A DNA stretch of 64,000 bases, taken from assembly GCA_964588385.1 (NCBI GenBank), contig CAZPPG010000013.1:1-64000 (forward strand), read 5' to 3'. Of this stretch, positions 9,184 to 18,190 are shown piece after piece. The position numbers were made by a program, and so were the translations under genes. Source of the stretch: JAHBWV01 sp964588385 (GTDB lineage: Bacteria > Planctomycetota > Phycisphaerae > Phycisphaerales > UBA1924). How positions within the stretch are numbered: position 1 is the stretch's first letter; every line of letters starts with the position of its first letter. The notes beneath the pieces are model-generated. The model worked only from the letters and a program-made list of their open reading frames with translations. It searched no databases and was not told the DNA's origin.

Positions 9184-10677
9184 GTGGCCAACGCGAGCCG
9201 AAACGTGGCCAGAGTTCTGATCATTGAGGACGAGGCGAACCTCCGCTTTACGGTGGCGCGATCACTCCGAGCCGCGGGACACGAGGTTGTCGAAACGTCG
9301 TCGATCCCGGAGGCCAACGAGAGCCTCGATCGATCGAGCTTCGACGCGGTCCTGACGGACGTGAACCTCGGCCCTGACAACGGGATCGATCTGGTCGCGA
9401 AGCTTCGGGAAGAGGGCTACGAGGGCGTTATCGTCGTGATGACCGGCTACGGAACGGTGGAGTCCGCGGTACGGGCGATGAAGGTCGGAGCGGACGACTA
9501 CCTCGAGAAGCCGGTGCGCCTGGATGAGCTGGCGATTCTGATGACGCGGCTCCTCGACGCCCGGGCAGATCGGAAGCGGCTCCGGCTGTACAAGCGACTG
9601 GAACGGACGGGCGGCGAAGGCTCAACGATCATCGGGCAGAGCCCCGCCTGGCTCCAGACGCTCTCGTTGGCCGAACGCGTGGCCCAAGCGCCCGTTCCGA
9701 CCCGCATCGATCCGAATGCCGGCGCGGCTCTTCCAACCATCCTTCTTCTTGGCGAGACGGGTGTCGGAAAGGGCGTGCTGTCGCGGCACATCCACGATTC
9801 GGCGTTGCGGGCGAGGAACCAATCCGACGCACCCTTCGTGCACGTGAACTGCTCCGCGTTCCCCGCCTCATTGATCGAATCCGAGCTGTTCGGACATGAG
9901 AAGGGGGCATTCACCGATGCCCGCGCGGCCCGGGAGGGTCTCTTTGAGATGGCCGATGGCGGCACCATCCTTCTGGATGAGATCGGGGACATGCCCATCG
10001 AGCTCCAGGCCAAGCTGCTCACGGTGCTGGAGCGAGGAATCATCCGCAGGATCGGAGGCACGCGCGAGATTCCCGTGCGCGTGCGCGTCATCGCGGCGAC
10101 GAATCAGGACCTTGAAAGGCGAGCGAGCGCCGGCTCCTTCAGGCGTGATCTGCTCTACCGGCTGAACGCTCTGACGATTCGCATCCCGCCTCTGCGGGAT
10201 CGGGGCGAGGATGGAACGCTCATCGCCCAGGCCGCTCTGGAGCGGATGCTGCGTGAGTACGGGCGCCCGCCTGCTCGGCTGTCGCCCGATGCGATCAGCG
10301 CGATCAGGTCACACGACTGGCCCGGGAACGTTCGCGAACTGGTCAACGCCATGCAGCGGGTCGCGATGCTCTGCGACCGGCAGGAAGTCGGGGCGCACGA
10401 TCTCGGGATCATCGAGAGCGCGGATCGCCAGGACCCCCGGGATCCGGATGTTTCGGGGAATGATGATGGGACGTCAAGCTCGGTCCTCCGTTTCGACTTT
10501 GACGGCGGCCGCTGCACGTTCACCGACGTCGAACGCGAGTTGATGAAGCAGTCACTGACCAAGACCCGAGGGAATGTCTCCCGGGCCGCGAAGCTCATCG
10601 GGATGCAGCGGAGCAGCTTCCGCTACCGGATCGAGCGGTACGGCCTGGAGTCATTCGTTCGGGAGGTCAGTCAATGA
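9184..10677 (+). CDS. Sigma54-dependent response regulator (NtrC family)
   Basis: About 497 residues. The receiver domain (ARVLIIEDEANLRF) has predicted phospho-acceptor Asp59 in L-T-D-V-N-L-G. The AAA+ domain has Walker A GETGVGKG, the sigma54-contacting loop G-A-F-T-D-A, Walker B TILLDEIGDMP, and the R-D-L-L-Y-R-L-N sensor region. The C-terminal Fis-type helix-turn-helix is TRGNVSRAAKLIGM. The intact GAFTDA loop means it should activate sigma54 RNA polymerase. The start is either the GTG at 9184 or the one at 9208; neither has a strong ribosome site, which may mean translational coupling to the kinase ending at 9173. Its stop overlaps the next gene's start (ATGA at 10674), so that exported protein is in the same operon and may be a target or part of the pathway. 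Confidence 0.92.
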   Translation: MANASRNVARVLIIEDEANLRFTVARSLRAAGHEVVETSSIPEANESLDRSSFDAVLTDVNLGPDNGIDLVAKLREEGYEGVIVVMTGYGTVESAVRAMKVGADDYLEKPVRLDELAILMTRLLDARADRKRLRLYKRLERTGGEGSTIIGQSPAWLQTLSLAERVAQAPVPTRIDPNAGAALPTILLLGETGVGKGVLSRHIHDSALRARNQSDAPFVHVNCSAFPASLIESELFGHEKGAFTDARAAREGLFEMADGGTILLDEIGDMPIELQAKLLTVLERGIIRRIGGTREIPVRVRVIAATNQDLERRASAGSFRRDLLYRLNALTIRIPPLRDRGEDGTLIAQAALERMLREYGRPPARLSPDAISAIRSHDWPGNVRELVNAMQRVAMLCDRQEVGAHDLGIIESADRQDPRDPDVSGNDDGTSSSVLRFDFDGGRCTFTDVERELMKQSLTKTRGNVSRAAKLIGMQRSSFRYRIERYGLESFVREVSQ

Positions 10678-12155
10678 CAGAGGTTCGCGCCGGCATCTCG
10701 ATCTGCGTGCTGCTGAACTGCGCCGGAGTTGCGTGCGCGGACGACGGCTCACTCTGGACCGATCCCCGTGGCGATTCGGTGCTGCGGCGCGCGGACTTCG
10801 GCAATGACGGACCCACAAGCGGACAAGCCGTGCTTCCGGATCTGCTTTCACTCAAGATCGCGGCGTGGCAGCCGGCCTCGCCCGCTTCCGATCTCTACAC
10901 CGGCGAGTTCGACGACGATGGGCATTTTTTCCGAATGGATCTTGTTCTGGGCGGGGTGGTCAATCCTCCCGGCTCGCTCGGCTCCATGGAGGAATATGAC
11001 CCTTTCGCGTACGGTCCGAGCCCCGTGTATGGCTACGTCGAACTGGACGTCGACAGCAGTCGAGACTCCGGCGGGGAGTTGGGCGGCGTCGCTGCAACTC
11101 GTTTCCTTGCAAACGCCGCACGATTTGGGGGAACGCCTCGCGATTCCGTTGGCGAACGCGCGGCCCGGTTCGGGGCCGACGTGGATTTCGACTTTGCGAG
11201 TCATCCCCAGTACGAACGGAGCGGCGCGGAGTTTGCAATCGCCTTGTGCGGCTGCTCCGCCCTCACGATCATCTCCCAGAGTGGCGACATGGACGGCGTG
11301 TTCGATGCCGGGGAAACATGGATCGTGAGAGGCCGGTTCCTGGAACGATTCACGGCCTTCAATGCGGCCAGCTCGATGTTCGGCGGAAGCGTCTTTGGGG
11401 CGTGGAACCCGCTGGTTCACGTGCGCTTCTCGCACGATGCCGCGTTGAACGAGACCACGGTTTCACTCGTGTTCCCGCTTGATCAGACGGGCGCCGGGGA
11501 GATGGCCGGTGCGCCAGCCCAGCCGTTCGACTTCAATGTGGCGAACCAGACGAGTATTGCCGAAGCCCTGAACGAGCTTGTGAATCAGCCGAGCTGGATC
11601 TCGGGGCCGCTTCGCACGCTCTCGATCGACTGGAAGGGCAAGAATGTTGAGGACGGGCTGGACCCGGACTCATGGGGGGCTTCCGCGATCGTGGGCACCG
11701 CGTACAGCGAGACGGACGACTTCCCGTTCGTGTGGACAGACGTCGGGTTTGGCATGGTGGCACGGGACTTCGATGGGAACGGCTCGGCCGATCAGAACGA
11801 TGAGACCGCGCTTCTGGCCTTCATCGCGAGCAATGATGGCGGGCTCGACGATTGGGATGGACAGGTTGACGGACGAGTCACGATGGACGGGTTTAGCGTC
11901 AACTTTGCGGTCTATGACACGAACTACGACGGGGTCATCGACGCGCAGGACTGGACGGTACCGGGCCCGCCTGCGGACGTGAACGGCGACACTGTGGTTG
12001 ACATCCTCGACCTGCTTGACTTCATCGAGGCGTTCTCGATCTGCGAGAATCAGCCCGCCCCTTGCATCATCAACGGCATTGACGCTGATTTCAACCGTGA
12101 CGGCTTCGCTGACATCATCGATCTGCTGGACTTTCTCCAGGCATTCGGCGAGTAA
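10674..12155 (+). CDS. Exported protein with two C-terminal GC-type dockerin modules
   Basis: 493 residues. An N-terminal hydrophobic segment ending V-A-C-A-D-D looks like a signal peptide. The middle ~370 residues are an acidic, beta-rich extracellular sequence I do not recognise. The C-terminus carries two dockerin-like Ca-binding modules (ADVNGDTVVDILDLLDFIEAF and ADFNRDGFADIIDLLDFLQAF, residues near 430-490) joined by a CENQPAPC linker. An extra EF-hand-like stretch (DFDGNGSADQNDE) precedes them. In this group such modules are thought to sort or anchor secreted proteins; no cohesin is visible here. It overlaps the regulator gene by 4 bp. Confidence 0.82.
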   Translation: MTEVRAGISICVLLNCAGVACADDGSLWTDPRGDSVLRRADFGNDGPTSGQAVLPDLLSLKIAAWQPASPASDLYTGEFDDDGHFFRMDLVLGGVVNPPGSLGSMEEYDPFAYGPSPVYGYVELDVDSSRDSGGELGGVAATRFLANAARFGGTPRDSVGERAARFGADVDFDFASHPQYERSGAEFAIALCGCSALTIISQSGDMDGVFDAGETWIVRGRFLERFTAFNAASSMFGGSVFGAWNPLVHVRFSHDAALNETTVSLVFPLDQTGAGEMAGAPAQPFDFNVANQTSIAEALNELVNQPSWISGPLRTLSIDWKGKNVEDGLDPDSWGASAIVGTAYSETDDFPFVWTDVGFGMVARDFDGNGSADQNDETALLAFIASNDGGLDDWDGQVDGRVTMDGFSVNFAVYDTNYDGVIDAQDWTVPGPPADVNGDTVVDILDLLDFIEAFSICENQPAPCIINGIDADFNRDGFADIIDLLDFLQAFGE

Positions 12156-12169
12156 AGCCGCGGGCGGAT

Positions 12170-13153
12170 TCAGCCAACAGGATTGACTGGATCCCCCCCG
12201 GCGAGCACGGCGCGGGCGTTCTCCGAGACCATCTCCGTCATGAGAAGCCGATACTTCGTCTCCGCGCTTCCGATGTGCGGCGCGAGAACCACATTATCAA
12301 GTCCGATCAGACCGGGATGCACGCGCGGCTCATTCTCAAAGACGTCAAGCCCTGCCCCCCAGATCTTCCGGGCCTTCAGGGCTTCAACCAACGCGGCCTC
12401 ATCAACCGTCGGTCCCCGCGAAGTGTTGATGAGAATGGCGGTCGGCTTCATCCGGGCGATCGCTCGGGCATCAATGATGTGGCGTGTATCGGCGGTCAGC
12501 GGTGTATGAACGCTGACCACGTCAGCTTCCTCAAGCCCCTGGCCAAGTGTGACCCGGCGGGCCGCGAGAGGAGCAAGCTCGAAGTCCAGATGGCGCGAGC
12601 GAGCCACGTAGAGGACCCGCATGCCCCAACCGATCGATCGGAGCGCCGTGGCGTAACCGATTCTCCCCGCGCCAACGATGAGCAGCGTGCGGCCGGTCAG
12701 ATCGACGCCGAGGAACTCCGTGATCCCCAACGGGCCCCGTCGTGCGTACTCGTCGGTCCGAGCGAAACGATCGGCCTCAATCAAGCGGCGCGCACAGGCG
12801 AGCAGCAGCGCCCACGCGAGGTCCGCGGTGCCTTCGGTCACAGCACCCGGCGTGTTGGCGACCTTCACGCCTCGCTCCTTGCAGAGCTTCACATCGATGT
12901 TGTCGTACCCAACTGCAAAGTTGCAGATGCCCTTCAACTGGGGGCCTGCGGCGTCCAGGAACTCCCGGTCCACTTTGTCAAAGTACATGGTGATGATGAA
13001 GCTCGCGCCCGAGATATGCCGGAGCACCTCGTCGCGTGTCTGCTTCTCCGCCAGGCTCTGGCGGACGACTGCTCCGGGGACCGAAACCTCTCCGGGCACC
13101 CGATGGGTTACGGCGACGATTGGCTGGACGTTCTCTTGCGCACCTCTGCTCAT
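12170..13153 (-). CDS. D-isomer-specific 2-hydroxyacid dehydrogenase (glyoxylate/hydroxypyruvate reductase-like)
   Basis: 327 residues, a normal length. The ATG at 13153 (MSRGAQENVQPIVAVTHRVP) is chosen because longer in-frame starts extend into the divergent gene. The NAD(P)-binding motif is GAGRIG. The catalytic triad is visible: Arg in NTSRGPTVDE, Glu in DVFENEP and His in PHIGSAE. The substrate strand F-A-V-G-Y-D-N-I-D-V is typical of glyoxylate, hydroxypyruvate or phosphoglycerate dehydrogenases. Length and the absence of an ACT domain favour a GyaR/GhrB-type reductase over SerA. It is convergent with the dockerin gene (14 bp apart) and divergent from the next gene. Confidence 0.88.
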   Translation of the reverse strand: MSRGAQENVQPIVAVTHRVPGEVSVPGAVVRQSLAEKQTRDEVLRHISGASFIITMYFDKVDREFLDAAGPQLKGICNFAVGYDNIDVKLCKERGVKVANTPGAVTEGTADLAWALLLACARRLIEADRFARTDEYARRGPLGITEFLGVDLTGRTLLIVGAGRIGYATALRSIGWGMRVLYVARSRHLDFELAPLAARRVTLGQGLEEADVVSVHTPLTADTRHIIDARAIARMKPTAILINTSRGPTVDEAALVEALKARKIWGAGLDVFENEPRVHPGLIGLDNVVLAPHIGSAETKYRLLMTEMVSENARAVLAGGDPVNPVG

Positions 13154-13208
13154 ACCCAACCGTAGCGGCATTCGGCCGTCCGGCGATGCATCGCGATACC
13201 GTCCCGGT

Positions 13209-14207
13209 GTGAATCCCAGCGCCGCAGAGACAAACTCCCCCACCCCGATCCCGACGGAACGGCACGCCGTCCCCGAAGCCAAGGCGATACGTCTCCTGGC
13301 CTGGAACATCCTGCACGGGGGAAGCTCGCGTCGGCTCCCGCATATCGCTCTGGAGTTGGTCTCGCACGCGCCCGACGTGGTGGTGATCTCGGAGTTTCGC
13401 CCGACCCTGGGCGGGCAGATCCTGGCCGTTCTCGCGGATCGCGGGCTGAGGGAAGTCGCGATGGCGGCCCCGAATGCGCCGCCCGGTCGGAACCGTGTTC
13501 TGATCGCGTCCCGCTGGGAACTTCGACCATTGGCGGCCCCTTTGGCGGCCCCTCATGAAGAGTCAATGCCCGAGTGTCTCAGACGGCGGATCTTGGTCCG
13601 ACGGATCGGAACCACCGCCGGCGCACTTGTGCTCACGGCAGCCCATCTGCCCGACGACTGGACTCCCAGCAATGCGCTGCACGGCTGGTCGTGGCTGGCG
13701 GCGCACGCCGTTCGACTGCGAGAAGAATCTCACCTCATTCTCGGAGATCTCAACGGCTCGCGGGATCCTGACCAACCCGGAGGTGCCCCGGCCCACGTCG
13801 CGCACGCCATGGGGCGGCTCGCAACGGCGGGCTACGTCGACGTCTTTGGGTCCGAGGGCGTGCGACCGAACCCGGCACACGCCGCGGCCTTCAAGCCGGA
13901 AACCACGTGGAAATCCCACTGGGGACACGAGTTGCGACTGGACCACGCCATCGCATCCGCGTCGATCTTTCGCAGCGTGAGGGCCGCACAATACGCGCAC
14001 AGCCCCCGTGTCAGCGGGGTTTCCGATCACTCCGCCGTTGTCGTGGAACTCGGTCTCGGTGACGCTCAAGAGGTCGTGACCGAACAGAAATGCGGAAAAA
14101 ACCACGAAAAAACAGGCATTGAACCGATGTCTCGGCCTTGCCAAACGGCAAGCGGCGCGATAGAAAGCCGCGGTTCTCGGAGAGAATCCAAGCTTTTCAA
14201 GGAGTGA
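13209..14207 (+). CDS. Endonuclease/exonuclease/phosphatase (EEP) family protein
   Basis: About 332 residues from a GTG at 13209 (VNPSAAETNSPTPIPTE); the family core starts at IRLLAWNILHGGSSRR. The metal-site elements of the DNase I-like fold are present: N in A-W-N-I-L, E in V-V-I-S-E-F, D/N in L-G-D-L-N-G, and the terminal S-D-H-S-A pair. These enzymes cleave phosphodiester or phosphomonoester bonds in DNA, lipids or sugar phosphates, and the substrate cannot be told. There is no signal peptide, so it is probably cytoplasmic. The last ~45 residues are basic and low in homology-like features. It ends 7 bp before the HU-like gene. Confidence 0.75.
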   Translation: MNPSAAETNSPTPIPTERHAVPEAKAIRLLAWNILHGGSSRRLPHIALELVSHAPDVVVISEFRPTLGGQILAVLADRGLREVAMAAPNAPPGRNRVLIASRWELRPLAAPLAAPHEESMPECLRRRILVRRIGTTAGALVLTAAHLPDDWTPSNALHGWSWLAAHAVRLREESHLILGDLNGSRDPDQPGGAPAHVAHAMGRLATAGYVDVFGSEGVRPNPAHAAAFKPETTWKSHWGHELRLDHAIASASIFRSVRAAQYAHSPRVSGVSDHSAVVVELGLGDAQEVVTEQKCGKNHEKTGIEPMSRPCQTASGAIESRGSRRESKLFKE

Positions 14208-14214
14208 TTCAGCG

Positions 14215-14607
14215 ATGGCAAAGAAGACTGGGAAGACGTCGAAGTCCGCGAAGGCCCCTGCAAAGGCCGCCAAACCCGCCAAGATCACCGCTGCGGCGAA
14301 GCGGACCAAGGGCGAGTTGTTCGGCCTTCTCGGCGAGCACAATGGGCTCAGCCGCAAGCAGGTTGCAGGCGTGTTCGACACGCTGTCCGCAGTGATGGCG
14401 GCCGACCTGGCCAAGCCGGGCAAGGACAAGCCCAAGGTGTTCGTGGTTCCCGGCCTGATGAAGGTCACCAGCCGCTTCAAGCCGGCTGTGGGCGCTCGCA
14501 AGGGCATCGACCCCTTCACCAAGCAGGAGAAGATGTTCAAGGCCAAGCCCGCCAGCACGGGCATCAAGATCCGCCCCCTCAAGGGCCTGAAGGAGATGGT
14601 CTCCTAA
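14215..14607 (+). CDS. HU/IHF-like DNA-binding protein with Lys/Ala-rich N-terminal tail
   Basis: 130 residues, about 40 more than a typical HU. Residues 1-35 are almost entirely Lys, Ala, Pro, Ser and Thr (GKTSKSAKAPAKAAKPAK), resembling the tail of histone H1. The HU-like fold follows: helices GELFGLLGEHNGLSRKQVAG and VFDTLSAVMAADL, then a beta/arm region (VFVVPGLMKVTSR) with Lys-rich ends. It probably compacts the nucleoid. An AAGGAG ribosome site lies 11 nt before the ATG, and a strong hairpin follows the stop, so it probably has its own abundant transcript. Low arm similarity to canonical HU leaves some doubt about how it bends DNA. Confidence 0.82.
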   Translation: MAKKTGKTSKSAKAPAKAAKPAKITAAAKRTKGELFGLLGEHNGLSRKQVAGVFDTLSAVMAADLAKPGKDKPKVFVVPGLMKVTSRFKPAVGARKGIDPFTKQEKMFKAKPASTGIKIRPLKGLKEMVS

Positions 14608-14639
14608 GCCCTGGGGTCTGGAACGTCTGTATTTCATCG

Positions 14640-14677
14640 CAACGCACCGCTCGAATGGGCGGTGCGTTGTGCTTTCC
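14640..14677 (+). terminator. Hairpin terminator after the HU-like gene
   Basis: A perfect 11-bp stem, CAACGCACCGC (14640-14650) with GCGGTGCGTTG (14659-14669), has an 8-nt loop and is followed by TGCTTTCC. It lies 32 bp after the HU-like stop codon and before purF. The T-tract is weak. Confidence 0.7.
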
Positions 14678-14764
14678 GAAGTGTGGCTGGCGGAAGGCAT
14701 CGATCCCGCTTCCTACACTGCCGTTCCCTCGCACCGCCAAACCTCTGACGCCAAGAGCACCTGC

Positions 14765-16285
14765 ATGGATGACGCGAACGCTCGGCGATTCTCATTGCCA
14801 GTCCTCAACGTTCGGCCCCCTGCCACGCGTGTCGCGGCACATGGTGTGCTGTCAGCGCGAGAGAAGAAGGAGAAGTGCGGCGTCTTCGGCGTGTGGGGCG
14901 TGCCGGAGGGTGCTCGGCTGGCGTACCTGGGCCTCTATGCGCAGCAGCATCGGGGGCAGGAGGCCGCAGGCATTGCGGTCACGGACGGCCGCCGCATCGA
15001 CGGCGTTGTCGGGATGGGTCTTGTCGCGGATGTCATCTCCCCCGCCGACCTTACGCACCTGTGCCGCGTCGGTGACAAGGGAGCCATCGGCCACAACAGG
15101 TACTCCACGGCCGGAGGGTCGCTGGCCTGCAACAGCCAGCCGCTGATTGAGTCTTACATCGGCGGGCAGGTTGCGATCGCTCACAATGGCAACCTGGTGA
15201 ACAGCAACGCTCTGCGGCACATGTTTGAGGAACGGGGTCACCTCTTCCACACGACCAGCGACACCGAGGTGATCATCCACCTGCTCGCCTCCCCCGAGCA
15301 GCAGCGCGCGCCGGACCCGCTCGCGGCAACACTGCGCCGGCTTCAGGGCGCTTTCAGTCTTGTTGTTCTGTTCGCGGACAGGATCGAGGCGGCCCGAGAC
15401 CCTTGGGGGTGGAGACCTCTTGTCGTCGGGCAGCTGCCGAGCGGGCAGTTCCTTGTCGCGAGTGAGACGGTTGCGCTGGACGTGGCGGGAGCGACGTTGA
15501 TCCGCGAGATCGAACCGGGCGAGATCGTGACCATCTCCGACTCGGGCATGAGCTCTCGCCGCTTCGCGGAACCAAGCGCTCGACCGGCCCACTGTGTGTT
15601 TGAGCATGTGTACTTCGCGAGCCCGGCGAGCGTCATCTTCGGGCAGAACGTGCAGATCGTCCGAGAGCGGCTGGGGGAGATACTGGCCACGGAAGCGCAC
15701 GTCCCGGCGGACTTCGTGATGCCGATGCCGGACTCCGGGCGTTCCGCCGCGGCGGGGTACGCCCGTGCGTGCGGATTGCCCTATCGCGAGGGCATCGTGC
15801 CGAATCGCTACGTAGGTCGGACGTTCATCAAGCCAACGCAGACCGAGCGGAACGCGGCGGTCAGACTGAAGCTCAATGTGATCGCGGAGATCGTGCGCGG
15901 AAAGCGCGTGATCGTCGTGGATGACTCGATCGTGCGGGGCACGACGACAAGGGCCAAAATGGAGCAGATCCGGCAGGCCGGGGCCAACGAGATCCACCTG
16001 CGCATCTCCTGCCCGCCGATCAGGCACCCGTGCTTCTTCGGCGTCGACTTCGCCGAGCGAAGCCAGTTGATCGCCAGCGGCCGCACCATTGAGCAGATCC
16101 GTCAGTATCTCGGGGTGGACACGCTGCACTACCTGACGCAGGAGGGCATGCTGTCCGCCATGAGTCACCCTGTCGAAAGCTACTGCACCGCGTGCTACGA
16201 CGGTGACTACCGCATCGATGTGGAACACCCGGTCACCGAGCAGGTGATCGAGAGTGACCAGTTGCACATCTTCGAGCGGACCTGA
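14765..16285 (+). CDS. purF: Amidophosphoribosyltransferase PurF
   Basis: 506 residues. PurF makes 5-phosphoribosylamine from PRPP and glutamine, the first step of purine synthesis. The glutaminase nucleophile is Cys38 (K-E-K-C-G-V-F-G), so the start at 14765 implies a propeptide of about 37 residues, longer than the 11 of the Bacillus enzyme. The glutaminase core (QQHRGQEAAGIA, GHNRYST, AHNGNLVN) and the PRPP-binding motif (VIVVDDSIVRGTT) are present. Cysteines at PAHC, RISCPP and ESYCTAC match the 4Fe-4S ligands of the Bacillus-type enzyme. An upstream in-frame start at 14669 falls within the preceding terminator, so it is rejected. purM lies at the far end of the window on the other strand. 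Confidence 0.96.
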   Translation: MDDANARRFSLPVLNVRPPATRVAAHGVLSAREKKEKCGVFGVWGVPEGARLAYLGLYAQQHRGQEAAGIAVTDGRRIDGVVGMGLVADVISPADLTHLCRVGDKGAIGHNRYSTAGGSLACNSQPLIESYIGGQVAIAHNGNLVNSNALRHMFEERGHLFHTTSDTEVIIHLLASPEQQRAPDPLAATLRRLQGAFSLVVLFADRIEAARDPWGWRPLVVGQLPSGQFLVASETVALDVAGATLIREIEPGEIVTISDSGMSSRRFAEPSARPAHCVFEHVYFASPASVIFGQNVQIVRERLGEILATEAHVPADFVMPMPDSGRSAAAGYARACGLPYREGIVPNRYVGRTFIKPTQTERNAAVRLKLNVIAEIVRGKRVIVVDDSIVRGTTTRAKMEQIRQAGANEIHLRISCPPIRHPCFFGVDFAERSQLIASGRTIEQIRQYLGVDTLHYLTQEGMLSAMSHPVESYCTACYDGDYRIDVEHPVTEQVIESDQLHIFERT

Positions 16286-16321
16286 CCACGACCCGAGCGA
16301 GTCGCGCAGAACTCGCATCGG

Positions 16322-16345
16322 AGCCCTGCACGCCGTCGCAGGGCT
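16322..16345. terminator. Symmetric hairpin between convergent purF and tolC-like genes
   Basis: An 8-bp stem, AGCCCTGC with GCAGGGCT, has an 8-nt loop and sits between two convergent genes (stops at 16285 and 16349). It has no T-tract on either side, so it would be at best a weak bidirectional terminator. Confidence 0.45.
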
Positions 16346-16348
16346 GGA

Positions 16349-18139
16349 TCAGAGATCCATGTCCCGGCTCGGGCTGTCGGGCATCACGATGGTCGGTCGC
16401 GGCGGGATGTCACGGGGCACCACCAGCTCCGAAGGTTCTCCGGGCGACCAATCGACGCGCGAGGCGCCCAGGAGCGTGCCCGTGGCGAAGGCTAGGTCAA
16501 TCTGCCCAATCTGGTAGTCCACGACTGCGCGGATCTCGGCGACCTGCGCATCAGCCAGGCGTGTCGCAGCGTCGAGGACATCGGTGCTGGTGGCATTTCC
16601 CACGCCGAATGCCCGCTGCTCCGCTTCGAGCGCTCGCTGGTTCAGCAGCACCGACTGACGTGCGGCCATGATCCGCTGCCACCCCGCGTTGATGGCGTCC
16701 ACCGCATCCAGAACCTCCTGTGTGATCGCCGCCTTCCGGGCCTCGCGCGTGGCCAGACGCTGCAGTCGCGTCAGCAGGGAACGCCGCACGCGACTCTTCG
16801 CGGCTTCGTTGCCGATGGGAATCTCACCTCTGAGTCCCAACTCCCAATCCTCAAAGTTGTTCTCACGCATGACACTGGTGCTGGAGTTCAGGCTCTCTCC
16901 AAGGCCGTTGATTCGATAGGTGTAGTCGAGCGTGAGCAGGGGCAGGGCCTGATTCTTCGAGAACTGGATCTGCGAAAGGTCCGACGCGAGCTGAAGTTCA
17001 AGCTCCAGCATCTCCATGCGCTGGTCCATCGCGGTGGTCACGAGACTTGAGCCATCGATCTCGTAGCGTACAGGATCGGGGGGCGATGTCGTGACAACCA
17101 TGGTCGCCGAATCCTGCGGCAACCCTTCAAGATTGATGATCCGCTTGAGTTCACGCTGCGCCGTCAGGACGTTGTTCTGCGTGTTGATGATGTCCTCGAG
17201 ACGGCTGGCAAGGCCGGACCTTGCGCGAACGATCTCGATATCTGCGAGGCGTCCCACGTTGACGGATCGCTGGGCCGCCTCAAGCTGCGCCTGGGCGAGC
17301 TCGAACTGCTGCTGGGCGACCTCCATCGCCTGCCTGGCCGCGAAGAGCCGCCAGTACGCGCGATCGACGTTGGCCAACTGGCGGATGACCTCGAGCTTGG
17401 TCTGCGACTCGGATATCTGCCGGTTGTACGAGGCGACGCGGAGCGCGTGTGTATTGGCGTTGCGACCGGCTCCCCGGAGAATCTGCTGCGTGAGTCCGAC
17501 CTGAAAGTCGGTGGTATACGCCGGATTCAGCGTTGTGAACTCGTTGTCGTTCTCGTTCCGAGAAATCGGAGCTCCCACGACCAGAGAGCCCCCCGAGCGC
17601 ATCGGGATGGTCACCTCAGGGACGAAAGAGTCCAACTGCTGTTGGGCGCTGGCCAGCTCGGACGCGGTCGCCGAATCCAGATCGTTGTGTCGATACGTCG
17701 CCCCCAGGATCGTCTCCCACGCCGCCTCTTCCTCGCTCACGGCCGTCGCGGCAATCTCGGGATTGACGAGGACAACCTGAAGATCCAGGTTCCGCTCGAG
17801 CGCGGCGGCGCGACACTCCTCAAGTGTGAGCTCGGCGGTCGCGAGACCCTCGAAGCGAGCTCGCACGCGGCTGGCGCCCTCCAGCATCTCCTCACCGGTC
17901 ACCGGCATCGGCTCCGGCCGCCCCATTGACTCGATCCCCGATGGCTCAATGGTGCGCAGTCGCTCGACGGGCGTGATCCTGCCGTAGTCTCTCTCGGCCG
18001 ACGCGAAGGGGTTGCCCTGGCAGCCCGGAATCGCCGCGGCCGTGATGAGCAGGGTGATCCCGATACCGCGAGGGAAGAAGCCGGGCAGGAAGCGTCCGTG
18101 AGGGGGAAGTTGGGCGCGGCCACGTGTGGTGTGCGTCAT
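16349..18139 (-). CDS. TolC-family outer-membrane efflux protein, probable lipoprotein
   Basis: 596 residues. After a basic start and hydrophobic stretch there is a lipobox-like A-A-I-P-G-C near residue 40, so the N-terminus may be acylated as in OprM/NodT proteins. The body shows the duplicated TolC coiled-coil pattern (LTLEECRAAALERNLDLQVV; QQQFELAQAQLEAAQRSVNVG; QRAFGVGNATSTDVLDAATR). Such proteins form trimeric outer-membrane tunnels for efflux pumps or type I secretion. No adaptor or inner-membrane pump lies next to it. The Pro-rich C-terminus (PRDIPPRPTIVMPDSP) is outside the usual fold. Confidence 0.85.
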   Translation of the reverse strand: MTHTTRGRAQLPPHGRFLPGFFPRGIGITLLITAAAIPGCQGNPFASAERDYGRITPVERLRTIEPSGIESMGRPEPMPVTGEEMLEGASRVRARFEGLATAELTLEECRAAALERNLDLQVVLVNPEIAATAVSEEEAAWETILGATYRHNDLDSATASELASAQQQLDSFVPEVTIPMRSGGSLVVGAPISRNENDNEFTTLNPAYTTDFQVGLTQQILRGAGRNANTHALRVASYNRQISESQTKLEVIRQLANVDRAYWRLFAARQAMEVAQQQFELAQAQLEAAQRSVNVGRLADIEIVRARSGLASRLEDIINTQNNVLTAQRELKRIINLEGLPQDSATMVVTTSPPDPVRYEIDGSSLVTTAMDQRMEMLELELQLASDLSQIQFSKNQALPLLTLDYTYRINGLGESLNSSTSVMRENNFEDWELGLRGEIPIGNEAAKSRVRRSLLTRLQRLATREARKAAITQEVLDAVDAINAGWQRIMAARQSVLLNQRALEAEQRAFGVGNATSTDVLDAATRLADAQVAEIRAVVDYQIGQIDLAFATGTLLGASRVDWSPGEPSELVVPRDIPPRPTIVMPDSPSRDMDL

Positions 18140-18190
18140 GGGCTCGATTGTTCGGGGCTGGTGGACAGAAGAGAAGGAGGCCGGTGCGAT

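Noticed and set aside
14852..16318. 488-codon minus-strand frame
   Set aside because: Antisense shadow of purF, common in GC-rich DNA.
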